From the NCBI RefSeq assembly GCF_001905145.1, contig NZ_LWLB01000002.1, positions 148,053 through 212,052 of the forward strand: a stretch of DNA of 64,000 nt. The letters run 5' to 3'. Position numbers and translations under genes: made by a program. Positions 1-8,155 of the stretch are shown here, in pieces. How positions within the stretch are numbered: the first letter of the stretch is position 1; each line of letters starts with the position of its first letter. Below the pieces are notes generated by a model that ran no database searches, had not been told where the DNA came from, and saw only the letters and a program-made list of their open reading frames with translations. Source of the stretch: Nocardiopsis sp. TSRI0078 (GTDB taxonomy: Bacteria > Actinomycetota > Actinomycetes > Streptosporangiales > Streptosporangiaceae).

Positions 1-149
1 TGCAGGTCGGAGGTGCCCATGACGGTGATGAGGGCCTCACGTGCCGAGGAGGCGGCCGCCGTACCGGGCCAGCCCGCCAGGGCGAGGGCGCCCGCGGCGC
101 TCAGCCCGCCGAGGGCGCCGCGTCGGGAGATGCCGGGGTCCGCTGACAT
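1..149 (-). CDS. Secreted 5'-nucleotidase/metallophosphatase, N-terminus only
   Basis: Only the first 49 codons are inside the window; the gene runs off the left edge. It starts at ATG 149-147 with an AGGAGA Shine-Dalgarno just upstream. Residues 8-35 form a twin-arginine-type signal (SRRGALGG, then a hydrophobic Ala/Leu stretch ending in TAAAS), so the product should be exported folded. The mature N-terminus reads ITVMGTSDLH, the first metal-binding motif of the UshA/CpdB family of bifunctional 5'-nucleotidase or 2',3'-cyclic-nucleotide phosphodiesterases. Family assignment is good; exact substrate cannot be judged. It is divergent from the gene at 288. Confidence 0.75.
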   Translation of the reverse strand, partial: MSADPGISRRGALGGLSAAGALALAGWPGTAAASSAREALITVMGTSDL

Positions 150-239
150 GTGTCTCTCCTGGGGGTGGCGGGGGTGAACGAGACTCCCACAGGCTAGTAA
201 GGCGCCACAGGGAACGGAACTGGGCGTGTGTTAACAATC

Positions 240-263
240 CGTGCACGTTCACCGGCGTGCACG
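240..263. promoter_or_regulatory. Two copies of palindrome CGTGCACG between divergent genes
   Basis: The 8-bp palindrome CGTGCACG occurs at 240-247 and 256-263, centres 16 bp apart, in the 138-bp gap between the divergent starts at 149 and 288. The spacing suggests a dimeric repressor site. No cognate regulator is adjacent, so function is inferred only. Confidence 0.3.
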
Positions 264-287
264 GAACGGCCGTGTGGGGAGACAGGG

Positions 288-698
288 ATGCGTGGGAACG
301 GGGACGGGGCGGGCGAGGCGGTCCAGCAGGCGATCGAGGGGGAGCTGATGCTGCTGGAACCCCACGTGCGCGCCTCACGCAGACTCGCCGCGGAGCTGTT
401 GGACACCGAGTTCACCGAGGTCGGAAAGTCGGGCAGGTGCTGGGACCGGGAGTCGATGCTGGCGGAGCTGGCCACCATGGACAGCCACCCGGACGCCGGG
501 GGGCCGGGGGAGGCCGGGGCGGGGCGGCGCCGGGTACGGGTCACCGACATGGTGGGCAGGCTGCTGGCCCCGGACCTGGTGCACCTGACCTACGCCACCG
601 AGGTCGGCGGGGCACGCGCCCGGCGCAGCTCGTTGTGGCGCCGGGGCGCGGACGGCACGTGGCGGATGTACTACCACCAGGGCACCCCCGTGCCCTGA
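288..698 (+). CDS. DUF4440/NTF2-like small protein
   Basis: A 136-residue soluble protein. The ATG at 288 has a GGGAGACAGGG stretch just upstream; a start further upstream at 228 would add a low-complexity leader and is less likely. The pattern of an N-terminal helix (ELLDTEFTEVGKSG), then RVTDMVGRLLAPDLVHLTYAT and a C-terminal RRSSLWRRG..GTWRMYYHQGTP strand pair is typical of the DUF4440 branch of the NTF2/SnoaL alpha+beta barrel fold. Members are small ligand-binding or enzyme-like proteins of mostly unknown role. No operon partner: the next gene is on the opposite strand. Confidence 0.75.
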   Translation: MRGNGDGAGEAVQQAIEGELMLLEPHVRASRRLAAELLDTEFTEVGKSGRCWDRESMLAELATMDSHPDAGGPGEAGAGRRRVRVTDMVGRLLAPDLVHLTYATEVGGARARRSSLWRRGADGTWRMYYHQGTPVP

Positions 699-847
699 CG
701 GCCGGGTGGCCGCGGAGCGGAACGGGGCGGCCGCCGCCATCGGCAGGAGCCGACCAGCCGGGCCAGGGGCCTTCCGGCGGTCCCCAGCGGTGCCTCTTCA
801 CGCCCTCGGGGCCGCGGATCGCCGACGGGTTCCGGTTCGTTGCACCG

Positions 848-1354
848 TCACGGTGTGGGCTCCCCGGCGAGGGCGTCGGCGACCTGGCGCCACCCCGGGA
901 AGCCGCGTGCGGGACCGCGCAGGAGGGTGACGTGGGGGACCTCCTCCAGGAGGCGGAGGCCACGGTTCCAGGCGGGGTGGCCCGAGAGCCCGTCCCCGGC
1001 CTTGGGGACCAGGAACGTGGGGACGCCGCGCCCGATCATCTCGCAGACGAGCGCGACGGCGAAGGTGTCCGTGATACCGAGCGCCGTCTTGTTCGTGCTG
1101 TTGAACGACCAGGGGCAGGCCAGGACCGCGTCCGGGGGCGGCAGGCTCCTGCCGGTGCCGGGACGGCGGAAGTCCACCCGCACCGGCTCTCCCGTCAGCG
1201 CCTCCAGTTCGTCGAGGTCGTGGAAGCGGGTGCCCGTCGGTGTGCACAGGACGGTGACCTGCCACCCCCGGCCCTGGAGCAGGCGGACCAGGTCGGGGGC
1301 GGTCTCCTCCGGCGTCGTGGACGCGCCGGAGAGCGCGAGGTGGAGAGTTCCCAT
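848..1354 (-). CDS. Flavoprotein-family protein (PF02441-like)
   Basis: A 168-residue protein starting at ATG 1354. It opens with a beta strand and glycine/serine turn (LHLALSGASTT), has a long central region with CPWSFNSTNKTALGITDTFAVAL and an EMIGRGVPTFLVP strand-turn. This is the pattern of the flavoprotein/DfpA-like Rossmann fold that binds FMN in phosphopantothenoylcysteine decarboxylases and lantibiotic decarboxylases. No CoaB partner is attached and the active-site histidine typical of decarboxylases is not obvious, so the reaction is unknown. Stand-alone copies are common in actinomycetes. The 277 bp upstream (1355-1631) shows no convincing gene. Confidence 0.65.
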   Translation of the reverse strand: MGTLHLALSGASTTPEETAPDLVRLLQGRGWQVTVLCTPTGTRFHDLDELEALTGEPVRVDFRRPGTGRSLPPPDAVLACPWSFNSTNKTALGITDTFAVALVCEMIGRGVPTFLVPKAGDGLSGHPAWNRGLRLLEEVPHVTLLRGPARGFPGWRQVADALAGEPTP

Positions 1355-1631
1355 ACGGCCAGTCTGACCGCCGGACGCGCATGCGCGCCACGAGGATTCC
1401 GGGGCGGTCCTGCATGGGGGTCGACGGTGGGCACGGACAGGTGGTGGCGGGCGTCCGGGGGCGAGGCGCGCACCGATTCCGCCGGCGCGCTCGGGGCTTG
1501 TCCTCGACCACGTGCTCACCCGCCGCGTACAGGGGAATTCCAGCGTGGGCGGGCGGTGCCTGGGAGGCGGCGGACTGCGCGGTCGCCCTCTTCCGGCTCA
1601 CGGAGCCGGGACGGGTTCGACACCTGCGGGA

Positions 1632-2390
1632 TCAGGCCCCGGCGAGCAGAAGGAACAGCGGCACCCTCCGGCGGCGCTCGTACTCCTGCGCCCTCGCCCC
1701 GAACAGCTCCCGGGCTGGGGCGCACTCGCGCAGCGCGGTGAGGGCGAATCCAGCACCGTGCAGCGCCCGCACGTAGTCCTCCACGGTGCGGTGGTGCCAC
1801 GTCACGGGCTCTCCCATCCACACGCGCCGGCGGGGGCCGGTGGCGAAGTAGCCGTCCACCACCCAGTCCTGTCGCGGCCGACCGGTGCCCGCGCTGGCGT
1901 CGTTGCAGGTCAGTACCGGGTGCGGAACGGTGAACACCAACCGCCCTCCCGGGCGCAGCCACCGCCGCGCCGAGGCGAGCACCGCAGCGGCGTCGTCCAC
2001 GTAGTGCAGAGCCATCCGGGACACCACCAGGTCGACGCCGCCCGGTGGGGCGGTGAACCCCTCCATGTCGGCTCGTTCGACCCTGCCTCCGGTGTCCCGC
2101 AGACGGGAGCGGGCCCGCTCCACCATCGCCGCGGAGCCGTCGACGCCCAGGTAGCTCCGGCACCCCGCCCCCAGCAGGATCCGGCCCAGGTCGGCGTCAC
2201 CGCACCCGAGGTCGAGCACGTCCAGTCCCGCGGCCGGACCCAGCTCCTCCAGGAGCGCCGGCTCCTCCATGACCGTGTTCGGGCTGGACACACCGCCGTG
2301 GCGGTGCTCGCCGTAGCGGTCGGACATCCGGGGCAGGTCGTAGAAGGACGACCCGCGCGGGGGCACGTTCGGGGGGTGGGGTCCGCTCAT
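1632..2390 (-). CDS. Class I SAM-dependent methyltransferase
   Basis: A 252-residue cytosolic protein read from ATG 2390. Motif I (VLDLGCGDADLG) is near residues 60-72, followed by the acidic loop YLGVDGSAAMVERAR and the post-I motif RADMEGFTAPPGGVDLVVSR. Motif III-type LRPGGRLVFTVPHP follows. This is the standard small-molecule methyltransferase of the UbiE/Methyltransf_11 type. The stretch TCNDAS after the Rossmann core and WMGEPVTWHHRTVEDY are features of a frequent actinobacterial subgroup of unknown substrate. It reads in the same direction as the channel gene upstream, separated by 55 bp. Confidence 0.85.
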   Translation of the reverse strand: MSGPHPPNVPPRGSSFYDLPRMSDRYGEHRHGGVSSPNTVMEEPALLEELGPAAGLDVLDLGCGDADLGRILLGAGCRSYLGVDGSAAMVERARSRLRDTGGRVERADMEGFTAPPGGVDLVVSRMALHYVDDAAAVLASARRWLRPGGRLVFTVPHPVLTCNDASAGTGRPRQDWVVDGYFATGPRRRVWMGEPVTWHHRTVEDYVRALHGAGFALTALRECAPARELFGARAQEYERRRRVPLFLLLAGA

Positions 2391-2445
2391 GCTCCGGACA
2401 CTAGACGCCGCCGACCGCGCAGTGAAGACCGGGCCCTCCGCTCGC

Positions 2446-3249
2446 TCAGGGAGCCGGCTCCGGCCGGTCCGGCGGCACCGGCTCGGCTGCTTCGGCGGTG
2501 CGGCCCAGTTGGGCCCTGAGTGCGCGGACCTGCTCGGTGAGCTCGCGCAACTGCTCCTGCGTGTGCGCGTCGGCCTTCTGTTCGCGTTTGTCGGAGTCGT
2601 CCTCGACCTGCTGGACGAACCAGGTGGACAGCGTGCCGGTGATGACACCGAGCAGGCCGATCCCCATGACGAAGAGGAAGGAGGCGATCAGGCGGCCGGT
2701 GCCGGTGACCGGGTACAGGTCTCCGTAGCCGACGGTGGACACCGTCACCAGCGACCACCAGAACGCGTCGGTGAGCGTGGTGATGTTGGCCCCGGGGGCG
2801 TCCTGCTCCGCGCGCAGCACGCTCAGCGAGGCCATGAGGAGCATGATGACGGTGATACCCGCGGTGTATATGAGCACGTTCCCGCGCAGGGACACCGACA
2901 TGTGGCGGTGCAGCAGCGACACGACGGTCAGGAGCCGGACCAGCTGCAGGGGGCGCAGCATCGGCAGCACCACGATCAACAGGTCCAGCAGGTTCTCACG
3001 GACGAACCTCCACCGGTCCGGCGCCAGGTACAGGCGTGTGACGTAGTCGGCGGCGAAGACCACCCACACGGCCACGATGAGCACCTCGCACAACTCACGC
3101 CAGGTCTGGGACAGGCCGGGGTCGAGGATGGGCCAGGCGTAGGCGGCGACGAAGATCAGGGCCGCGGCGACCAAGGGCAGTTCGGTCACGGACCGCCAGC
3201 GTTTCAGACGTTCCTGTGACCTGGGAGGGGATGCGCTGTGTTGTTCCAC
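2446..3249 (-). CDS. Voltage-gated-like potassium channel, 6 TM
   Basis: A 267-residue integral membrane protein. The selectivity filter TVGYGD is at residues 172-177 inside a pore helix (FWWSLVTVS), with S6 following. Four hydrophobic segments precede S5, and the putative S4 (LRPLQLVRLL) has only a few positive charges, so voltage sensing may be weak. The C-terminus after S6 is a charged coiled-coil-like tail (EQLRELTEQVRALRAQLG) that could assemble tetramers. I chose GTG 3249; GTG 3189 is an alternative that would remove a basic N-terminal tail but keep all membrane segments. Divergent from the regulator at 3373. Confidence 0.85.
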   Translation of the reverse strand: MEQHSASPPRSQERLKRWRSVTELPLVAAALIFVAAYAWPILDPGLSQTWRELCEVLIVAVWVVFAADYVTRLYLAPDRWRFVRENLLDLLIVVLPMLRPLQLVRLLTVVSLLHRHMSVSLRGNVLIYTAGITVIMLLMASLSVLRAEQDAPGANITTLTDAFWWSLVTVSTVGYGDLYPVTGTGRLIASFLFVMGIGLLGVITGTLSTWFVQQVEDDSDKREQKADAHTQEQLRELTEQVRALRAQLGRTAEAAEPVPPDRPEPAP

Positions 3250-3372
3250 GACCCGATTCGACCAAACGCTTCCGCGCAGGCCAAATCCGGGGGAGGGAGA
3301 ACCGCTCCGGGGCCGTCCACAGGCACGTGCACAAATGGTGGCCGATGAGCGGTCCACGGTACGGTTACGGTC

Positions 3373-4074
3373 ATGGACAACGCACCGACACGACCGTCCA
3401 CGTCGGTTGAGGACTACGTGAAGGTCATCTACGACCTCCAGGAACGCGGCACCGGGCCGGTGACCATCTCCGGTATGGCCGAACGCCTGTCCGTGTCCAA
3501 CTCCTCGGTGTCGGGCATGCTGCGCAAACTCAGCGAACTGGGCCTGGTGGAGCACCGGCGCTACGGCGCGGTCACCCTCACCGAGCCCGGGACCAAGGCG
3601 GCCCTCTCGGTGCTGCGCCGCCACCGGCTGCTGGAGACCTACCTGGTCGCCGAGTTGGACTACTCCTGGGACGAGGTACACGACGAGGCCGAGATCCTCG
3701 AACACGTGGTTTCGGACAAGTTCGTCGACCGCATCGCCACCCACCTGGGCGATCCGGTGGTGGACCCGCACGGCGACCCCATCCCCACCCGGGAGGGCCA
3801 CATCGTCCAGCACGAGAGCGTGCTGCTCTCGGAGGCGGACAAGGGCGTCAGCGGGGTGATCGTGCGCGTCAACGACACCGACCCCGACCTGCTGCGCTAC
3901 CTGGCCGAGAACGAGATCGGCATCGGGATGCGCGTGGAGGTGGTCGAGCGCCAGCCCTTCGCCGGGTCGATGGAGATCACCGTGCGCCCCGACGAGGGCT
4001 CCCCCGAGAGTTCCCGGTCCCTGGGCCTGGTGGCCGCCGAGGCCCTGTGGATCAGCCCGGACGGCCACGGGTAG
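3373..4074 (+). CDS. mntR: DtxR-family metal regulator with MntR-type ligands
   Basis: A 233-residue metal-dependent repressor. The winged helix-turn-helix occupies residues 12-75 (VTISGMAERLSVSNSSVSGM), dimerisation helices 78-145, and an FeoA/SH3-like C-terminal domain follows, as in DtxR/IdeR. The ligand positions separate the two subfamilies: Asp14 lies where DtxR has Met10 and MntR Asp8, and Glu107 where DtxR has Cys102 and MntR Glu99; Glu110, His111 and His84 are also present. This points to manganese rather than iron sensing. A TACGGT box lies 7 nt before the ATG, so the mRNA may be leaderless. A likely target is the transporter operon at 32.3 kb. Confidence 0.85.
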   Translation: MDNAPTRPSTSVEDYVKVIYDLQERGTGPVTISGMAERLSVSNSSVSGMLRKLSELGLVEHRRYGAVTLTEPGTKAALSVLRRHRLLETYLVAELDYSWDEVHDEAEILEHVVSDKFVDRIATHLGDPVVDPHGDPIPTREGHIVQHESVLLSEADKGVSGVIVRVNDTDPDLLRYLAENEIGIGMRVEVVERQPFAGSMEITVRPDEGSPESSRSLGLVAAEALWISPDGHG

Positions 4075-4167
4075 GAGCCCAGGGCCGGGAACCTTCCGAG
4101 GAACACCGCCGCCCGGAGGAAGGCGGCCGGCGGGAGCGGCGGGACACCCGCCCCGGTCCGGGACGCC

Positions 4168-5769
4168 TCACCCCCGGGCGCGCACGCCCGCGACGCCGTC
4201 GTCGATGACGAACCGCGCCCGGTCCCTGACGGGTGCGCCCGGCTCGCTCACGTAGTCCACGACCCGGTAGTCGGCCGTCCACTCGGTGGGCGTGACGACG
4301 TTGCGCACATAGCCCCGCCTGCGGTTGATGAACCTGATGTGCGGGTTCTCCCGCAGCTGCACCGCGTCGCCCGGGTTCTGCTCCGCGCCGTCGCCACCGC
4401 TGGTGAAGGACGTGCCCACCAGCTCGGTGGCAACCGTCGCCGACTCCGGGTCGTCGAAGTCGGCCTTGATGTCGCACACGTAGTTGGCGTGCACGTCACC
4501 GGTGATCACCACGCCGTTGCGCGTGCGCGCCAGCTGGTCGCGGACCTCGTTGCGCTCGACGAGGTAGGCGTCCCAGGCGTCGTTGCTGAAGTTGGTCGCC
4601 TCCCCCTCGACGAAGTCGCGCTGGGAGAAGAACACCTGCTGGGCGAGCACGTTCCAGCGGGCCCGCGAGGAGGACAGCCCGTCGAACAGCCACTGCTTCT
4701 GCTCGGCGCCGACCAGGGTGCGCGAGGGGTCGCCGTGCCCGGCGTCGCCCACCTGCGGGTCGCGGTACTGGCGGGTGTCGAGCAGGTGCATGTCCATCAG
4801 GTCGCCGAAGGACAGTCTGCGGTGGAGCCGCATGTCCGGGCCGACGGGCAGCTGGGCGCGGCGCAACGGCATGTGCTCGTAGTAGGCCTTCATCGCCTGG
4901 GCGCGCCGGTGGAGGAACTCCTCGGTGGGGATGTCCTCGCCGTTGGACTGGTCGTCGGCCCAGTTGTTCTCCAGTTCGTGGTCGTCGAAGACCACCGCCC
5001 ACGGGAACGCGGCGTGCGCGGCCTGGAGGTTGGCGTCGCTCTTGTACTGGGCGTGCCGGATACGGTACTGGGCCAGGGAGCGGACCTCCACCGGCGGCAC
5101 GTGGCCCCGGCCGAGGTCCCCCTGGGCGCCCGACTCGTAGATGTAGTCGCCCAGGAACGCGACCAGGTCCAGGTCCTCCTCGGCCAGGTGCGCCTGGGCG
5201 GTGTAGTGGCCTCCGGGGTAGTTCTGGCAGCTGGCGAAGGCGAAGGCGAACCGGTCCAACCGCATCCCGGGAGGCAGGGTGGTCTTGGTTCGGCCCACCG
5301 GGCTGATCTCGCCACCGACGCGGAACCGGTAGAAGTACTCCGCCCCGGGGCGCAGCCCCTGGGCCTCCACGTGCACCGAGTGGGCGACGTCGGGGCCCGT
5401 CTCGACGGTCCCGGAGGCGGCGACGCGGGCGAAGCCCTCGTCCTCCGCCACCTGCCACTCGACCTCCACCCGCCGGTCGGGCATGCCGCCCAGACCGTCC
5501 TCGGCGAGGGGGTCGGGAGCCAGGCGGGTCCAGAGCACCACACTGCTGTGGAAGGGGTCTCCCGAGGCGACGCCCAGGGTGAAGGGATCGACGACACGGC
5601 CCGGGCGGGCGGTGGTGGTGTCCGCGTGGGCCCGGGGGCTCCAGGCGGTGCCCAGTGCGACGGCGCCCAGGGTCGCCGCGCCGCCGACCAGGACCTGGCG
5701 CCGTGTGGTGTGCGCGGCCGAGGCGGTGGGGGCGGGGACAGGGGTGGGGGCGTGGGGGGTTTCCTGCAT
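4168..5769 (-). CDS. phoD: Alkaline phosphatase D (PhoD family), Tat-exported
   Basis: A 533-residue secreted phosphodiesterase/phosphomonoesterase. The ATG at 5769 has AGGAG 9 nt upstream. Tat signal: TTRRQVLVGG with Arg23-Arg24, a hydrophobic stretch and a cleavage-like AHA near residue 48. An Ig-like PhoD N-domain (FTLGVASGDPFHSSVVLWTR) is followed by the calcineurin-like metallophosphatase domain with FASCQNYPGG, LVAFLGDYIYE, VVFDDHELENNW and, late, VVITGDVHANY, which carry the Fe/Ca ligands. PhoD enzymes release phosphate from extracellular phosphodiesters under phosphate starvation. No clear PHO box was identified upstream. Convergent with the regulator at 3373. Confidence 0.92.
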   Translation of the reverse strand: MQETPHAPTPVPAPTASAAHTTRRQVLVGGAATLGAVALGTAWSPRAHADTTTARPGRVVDPFTLGVASGDPFHSSVVLWTRLAPDPLAEDGLGGMPDRRVEVEWQVAEDEGFARVAASGTVETGPDVAHSVHVEAQGLRPGAEYFYRFRVGGEISPVGRTKTTLPPGMRLDRFAFAFASCQNYPGGHYTAQAHLAEEDLDLVAFLGDYIYESGAQGDLGRGHVPPVEVRSLAQYRIRHAQYKSDANLQAAHAAFPWAVVFDDHELENNWADDQSNGEDIPTEEFLHRRAQAMKAYYEHMPLRRAQLPVGPDMRLHRRLSFGDLMDMHLLDTRQYRDPQVGDAGHGDPSRTLVGAEQKQWLFDGLSSSRARWNVLAQQVFFSQRDFVEGEATNFSNDAWDAYLVERNEVRDQLARTRNGVVITGDVHANYVCDIKADFDDPESATVATELVGTSFTSGGDGAEQNPGDAVQLRENPHIRFINRRRGYVRNVVTPTEWTADYRVVDYVSEPGAPVRDRARFVIDDGVAGVRARG

Positions 5770-6114
5770 GCACGGTCTCCTGACGGGTTGCGGAGGAGCC
5801 CGAGCCCTTGGCGGATCGGGCGGGGGACCGTGCTCCATCCGGCCACAGAATGCGGAACGTCCCAACCACCGCGTGGTGAACGTTGGCCCCCCATGGGTGA
5901 CTAGCAGGTGACGGACCGTTACGGCGCAGGTCAGGGGAACGACACGCCGGGGAGAGGGGAAACCCGTTGATCGCGACCGGCCGGAGGACCATGATCGGAC
6001 GGTCGACCGGCAGGTACACGGCAAGGAGCGGCGGCGCGCGGCGATCCGGCGGAACCTTCGAGCCCAGCACCCGGACACGAGTTCCCGAGGACGCCTTCGC
6101 CTTCCGCTCCCCCC

Positions 6115-6540
6115 ACCCCGAACATCGGTATCGCCGCGCACGTCGACGCGGGTAGAACCAGTCGCACCGAGCGCCTGCTGTCCGACGCGGACGCGCCCGG
6201 CGCGCGTACGCTGCCCCTGGCCCTGGACGGCCCGCCGTCGCCCTCCGGGCCGCCGAGGTCCTCGCCGAGCACGACGAGGGCCTGCCCCCGCCGGGCCCGG
6301 ACGGACTGCGCGGGATCCTGGCCGGGCAGGTCGCGCACGGGTCGGTGTATCCGGTGGTGTTCGGATCGGCCCTCACCGGACAGGGCGCACCGGAAACCGG
6401 TGACCGCGCTGACCGGACTACACGCCCATCCCCGACGCGCAGGAACCCCGCCGCTCCGGGCCCGCATCGACGGCGATCCGTTGAACCGGCGGGAATACCT
6501 GTTCCACCTGGGCCGGTCCGGTCCCGGCGGGCACGGCTGA
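6115..6540 (+). pseudogene. Degraded tetracycline-type ribosomal protection GTPase
   Basis: Frame 1 from 6121 reads NIGIAAHVDAGRTSRTERLL, almost the exact G1 region of TetM/OtrA-type ribosomal protection proteins (normally AHVDAGKTS.TERLL), but the P-loop Lys is Arg. After about 40 codons homology jumps by a frameshift at about 6237 to VALRAAEVLAEHDEG, then GILAGQVAHGSVYPVVFGS and ALTGQG, matching the end of the G domain in these proteins. The G2-G4 part and domains II-V are missing. A stop ends the first frame at 6538. It is a decayed, internally deleted gene in the 878-bp gap between phoD and 6648; the rest of that gap holds no gene I can support. Confidence 0.7.
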
Positions 6541-6594
6541 CCGGCGGATCCCGCTCGCACGGCGCGGCGCGAGCGGGAATTCCGGGACCCTCGA

Positions 6595-6622
6595 ATGACA
6601 CTTCGTATATCCGAAGTAAGAT
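6595..6622 (+). promoter_or_regulatory. Promoter with internal operator-like inverted repeat
   Basis: A -35-like ATGACA (6595-6600) and a -10 TAAGAT (6617-6622) are 16 bp apart. Between and overlapping them lies the inverted repeat ACTTCG-N6-CGAAGT (6600-6617). It is AT-rich against the background. The placement is that of a repressor operator controlling the gene at 6648. Confidence 0.55.
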
Positions 6623-6647
6623 GTGACGTGTCGAAAGAGGACTGACC

Positions 6648-7325
6648 ATGACACCGGAGAACACCCCGTACCCGAAAGCGGACTTCCGCGAGCCCTCACC
6701 CTCGGGCTATCTCTACATCGCCCTGTCCGTGGCACCGCCGCGCGGGCCCCTCCCGCGCCGCAGCGCCGAGCGCGACGACGCCGTCCAGGAGTGCCTGTCC
6801 CTGGCATGGTCCCTGGCCGAGCGCGACGACGTCCTGCGCGCCCGTGTCTTCGAGGCGGTCCTGATGCCACCGCTGAGGGGAGCCCCCGGGTTCGACGTCA
6901 CCATGCTCGTGGAGGCCGCCTCGCCGGAGGACCTGGAGGAGGTGCGCCGGGCCGCGGCCCCCGACAGGCTCGGCGCCGACCTGGTCATGCCCGCACGCAA
7001 CCCCGTCCGGATCGGTGACACCGAACACCCCGCGGACGGCACCTACCTGTTCAACCACTTCCGCGCCGCCGACGGCGACACGGCCGCAGACGTGTGGGAG
7101 GAGCTGACCGGCTGGTACACGGCCAAGACCGGCGTCGACAACTCCACGCCCCTGCGTGCCCTGGAGGAGTCGCCCTTCCCCCTGGTCAACTACGCGCGCC
7201 TGCCCACGGGTGCGGTCTCCTTCCTGCTCAGGCAGCTCCCCCGACCCAGCTTCCACCGGTTCGTCCGCGCCAGGCTCAAGGCCAACGGCATGACCGCCCT
7301 GCCGGTGCTCTACCTCCCGGCCTGA
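6648..7325 (+). CDS. Conserved hypothetical protein, 225 aa
   Basis: No family recognised. ATG 6648 has GAGGA 8 nt upstream and a good promoter before it. The protein is soluble, with no signal peptide or membrane segment. It has a ferredoxin-like feel: strands such as YLYIALSVAP and FDVTMLVEAASPEDLEEVRR alternate with helices, then TYLFNHFRAADGDTAADVWEELTGWY and VNYARLPTGAVSFLLRQL. This resembles heme-degrading or dabb-like stress proteins only loosely. Codon use matches neighbours. It precedes a MarR-type regulator in the same direction, and an inverted repeat sits in its own promoter, so regulated expression is likely. Function unknown. Confidence 0.7.
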   Translation: MTPENTPYPKADFREPSPSGYLYIALSVAPPRGPLPRRSAERDDAVQECLSLAWSLAERDDVLRARVFEAVLMPPLRGAPGFDVTMLVEAASPEDLEEVRRAAAPDRLGADLVMPARNPVRIGDTEHPADGTYLFNHFRAADGDTAADVWEELTGWYTAKTGVDNSTPLRALEESPFPLVNYARLPTGAVSFLLRQLPRPSFHRFVRARLKANGMTALPVLYLPA

Positions 7326-7463
7326 TCCGCTCCCGCGTATTCGCCCCCCGGGGAGCCACCGCACGCTACACCGTCCTGTGCGCCACCGGGCCCTGCGGAC
7401 CCTGGACGGATCCGCCGCCCGCGCCGACAGGTGGGAGCCGCCTCCTGACCGCCGACCGGCCAC

Positions 7464-7484
7464 GGCCCCGATAGCATCGGGCCC
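7464..7484. promoter_or_regulatory. Operator over the leaderless promoter of the MarR gene
   Basis: TAGCAT (7472-7477) lies 7 nt before the ATG at 7485. It is centred in an inverted repeat GGCCCCGAT-N3-ATCGGGCCC with one mismatch per 9-bp arm. A MarR dimer bound here would block RNA polymerase, so autoregulation is likely. Confidence 0.5.
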
Positions 7485-7988
7485 ATGAACCAGGAGGTGG
7501 CCGGCCGTGACGGGTCCGGCGGCGAGACGCGTATGCCGGACCGCGCACTGGTCGAGGGGGCGCTGCGCTTCGTGCCCCTGATCGAGGCCTACTACCGGCG
7601 CGCCCACTCCGAGATGCCCGAGGACCTGCGCCGGCTGTTCACCGAGAACCGCCTCACCGCCCGGCACGGAGCGGTACTGGCACAGCTCTCCCACGGACAG
7701 GAACTCGGCGTGAGCGAGCTGTCCTCCCGCCTGGACGTGGGGCTTTCCACCGTCAGCGAGCTGGTCGGCGACCTGTCCCGGGCGGGCCTGGTGGAGCGCC
7801 GCAACGACCCCGCCAACCGGCGGCGCGTCCTGGTCTCCCTGGCCCGGGAGCACCGCGAGCTCATGCGCGCCTTCGTGGAACGCAGGGCCCGGCCGCTGCT
7901 GCGGACCTTCGAGCGGCTCTCCCCGAGCCAGAGGGAGGGGTTCGCCGCGGGACTGGAGGCCTGGGCCCACGAACTGCACGGCGGCTGA
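7485..7988 (+). CDS. MarR-family transcriptional regulator
   Basis: A 167-residue winged-helix dimer. The DNA-binding core runs from about residue 60 to 120: LTARHGAVLAQLSHG, then LGVSELSSRLDVGLSTVSEL as the helix-turn-helix and the wing LVERRNDPANRRRVLVSL, which contains the family's D.R.RR.V signature. N- and C-terminal helices form the dimer interface. The start has no Shine-Dalgarno but a -10 box 7 nt upstream, consistent with leaderless translation. It follows a hypothetical gene in the same orientation and is followed by a membrane pair; its targets may include the inverted repeat upstream of 6648. Ligand unknown. Confidence 0.88.
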   Translation: MNQEVAGRDGSGGETRMPDRALVEGALRFVPLIEAYYRRAHSEMPEDLRRLFTENRLTARHGAVLAQLSHGQELGVSELSSRLDVGLSTVSELVGDLSRAGLVERRNDPANRRRVLVSLAREHRELMRAFVERRARPLLRTFERLSPSQREGFAAGLEAWAHELHGG

Positions 7989-8155
7989 GGCCCTCACCCT
8001 CCACCGGCCCCGTCCGGCGCGGCGCCGTTCTCCGCCCGGCCGCCGGTGGCATCGTGGGCACGGGGCGCGCGACGGGTTCCGCCGGGGGACCCGGAGGCGG
8101 CGCACCGCCGGCCCGCCTCTTCGGCACCGCGGCCCTTCCGGACACGAGGACCTGC

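Noticed and set aside
5931..6560. Minus-strand frame across the phoD upstream gap
   Set aside because: The plus strand carries recognisable GTPase motifs in the same place; the minus frame has none.
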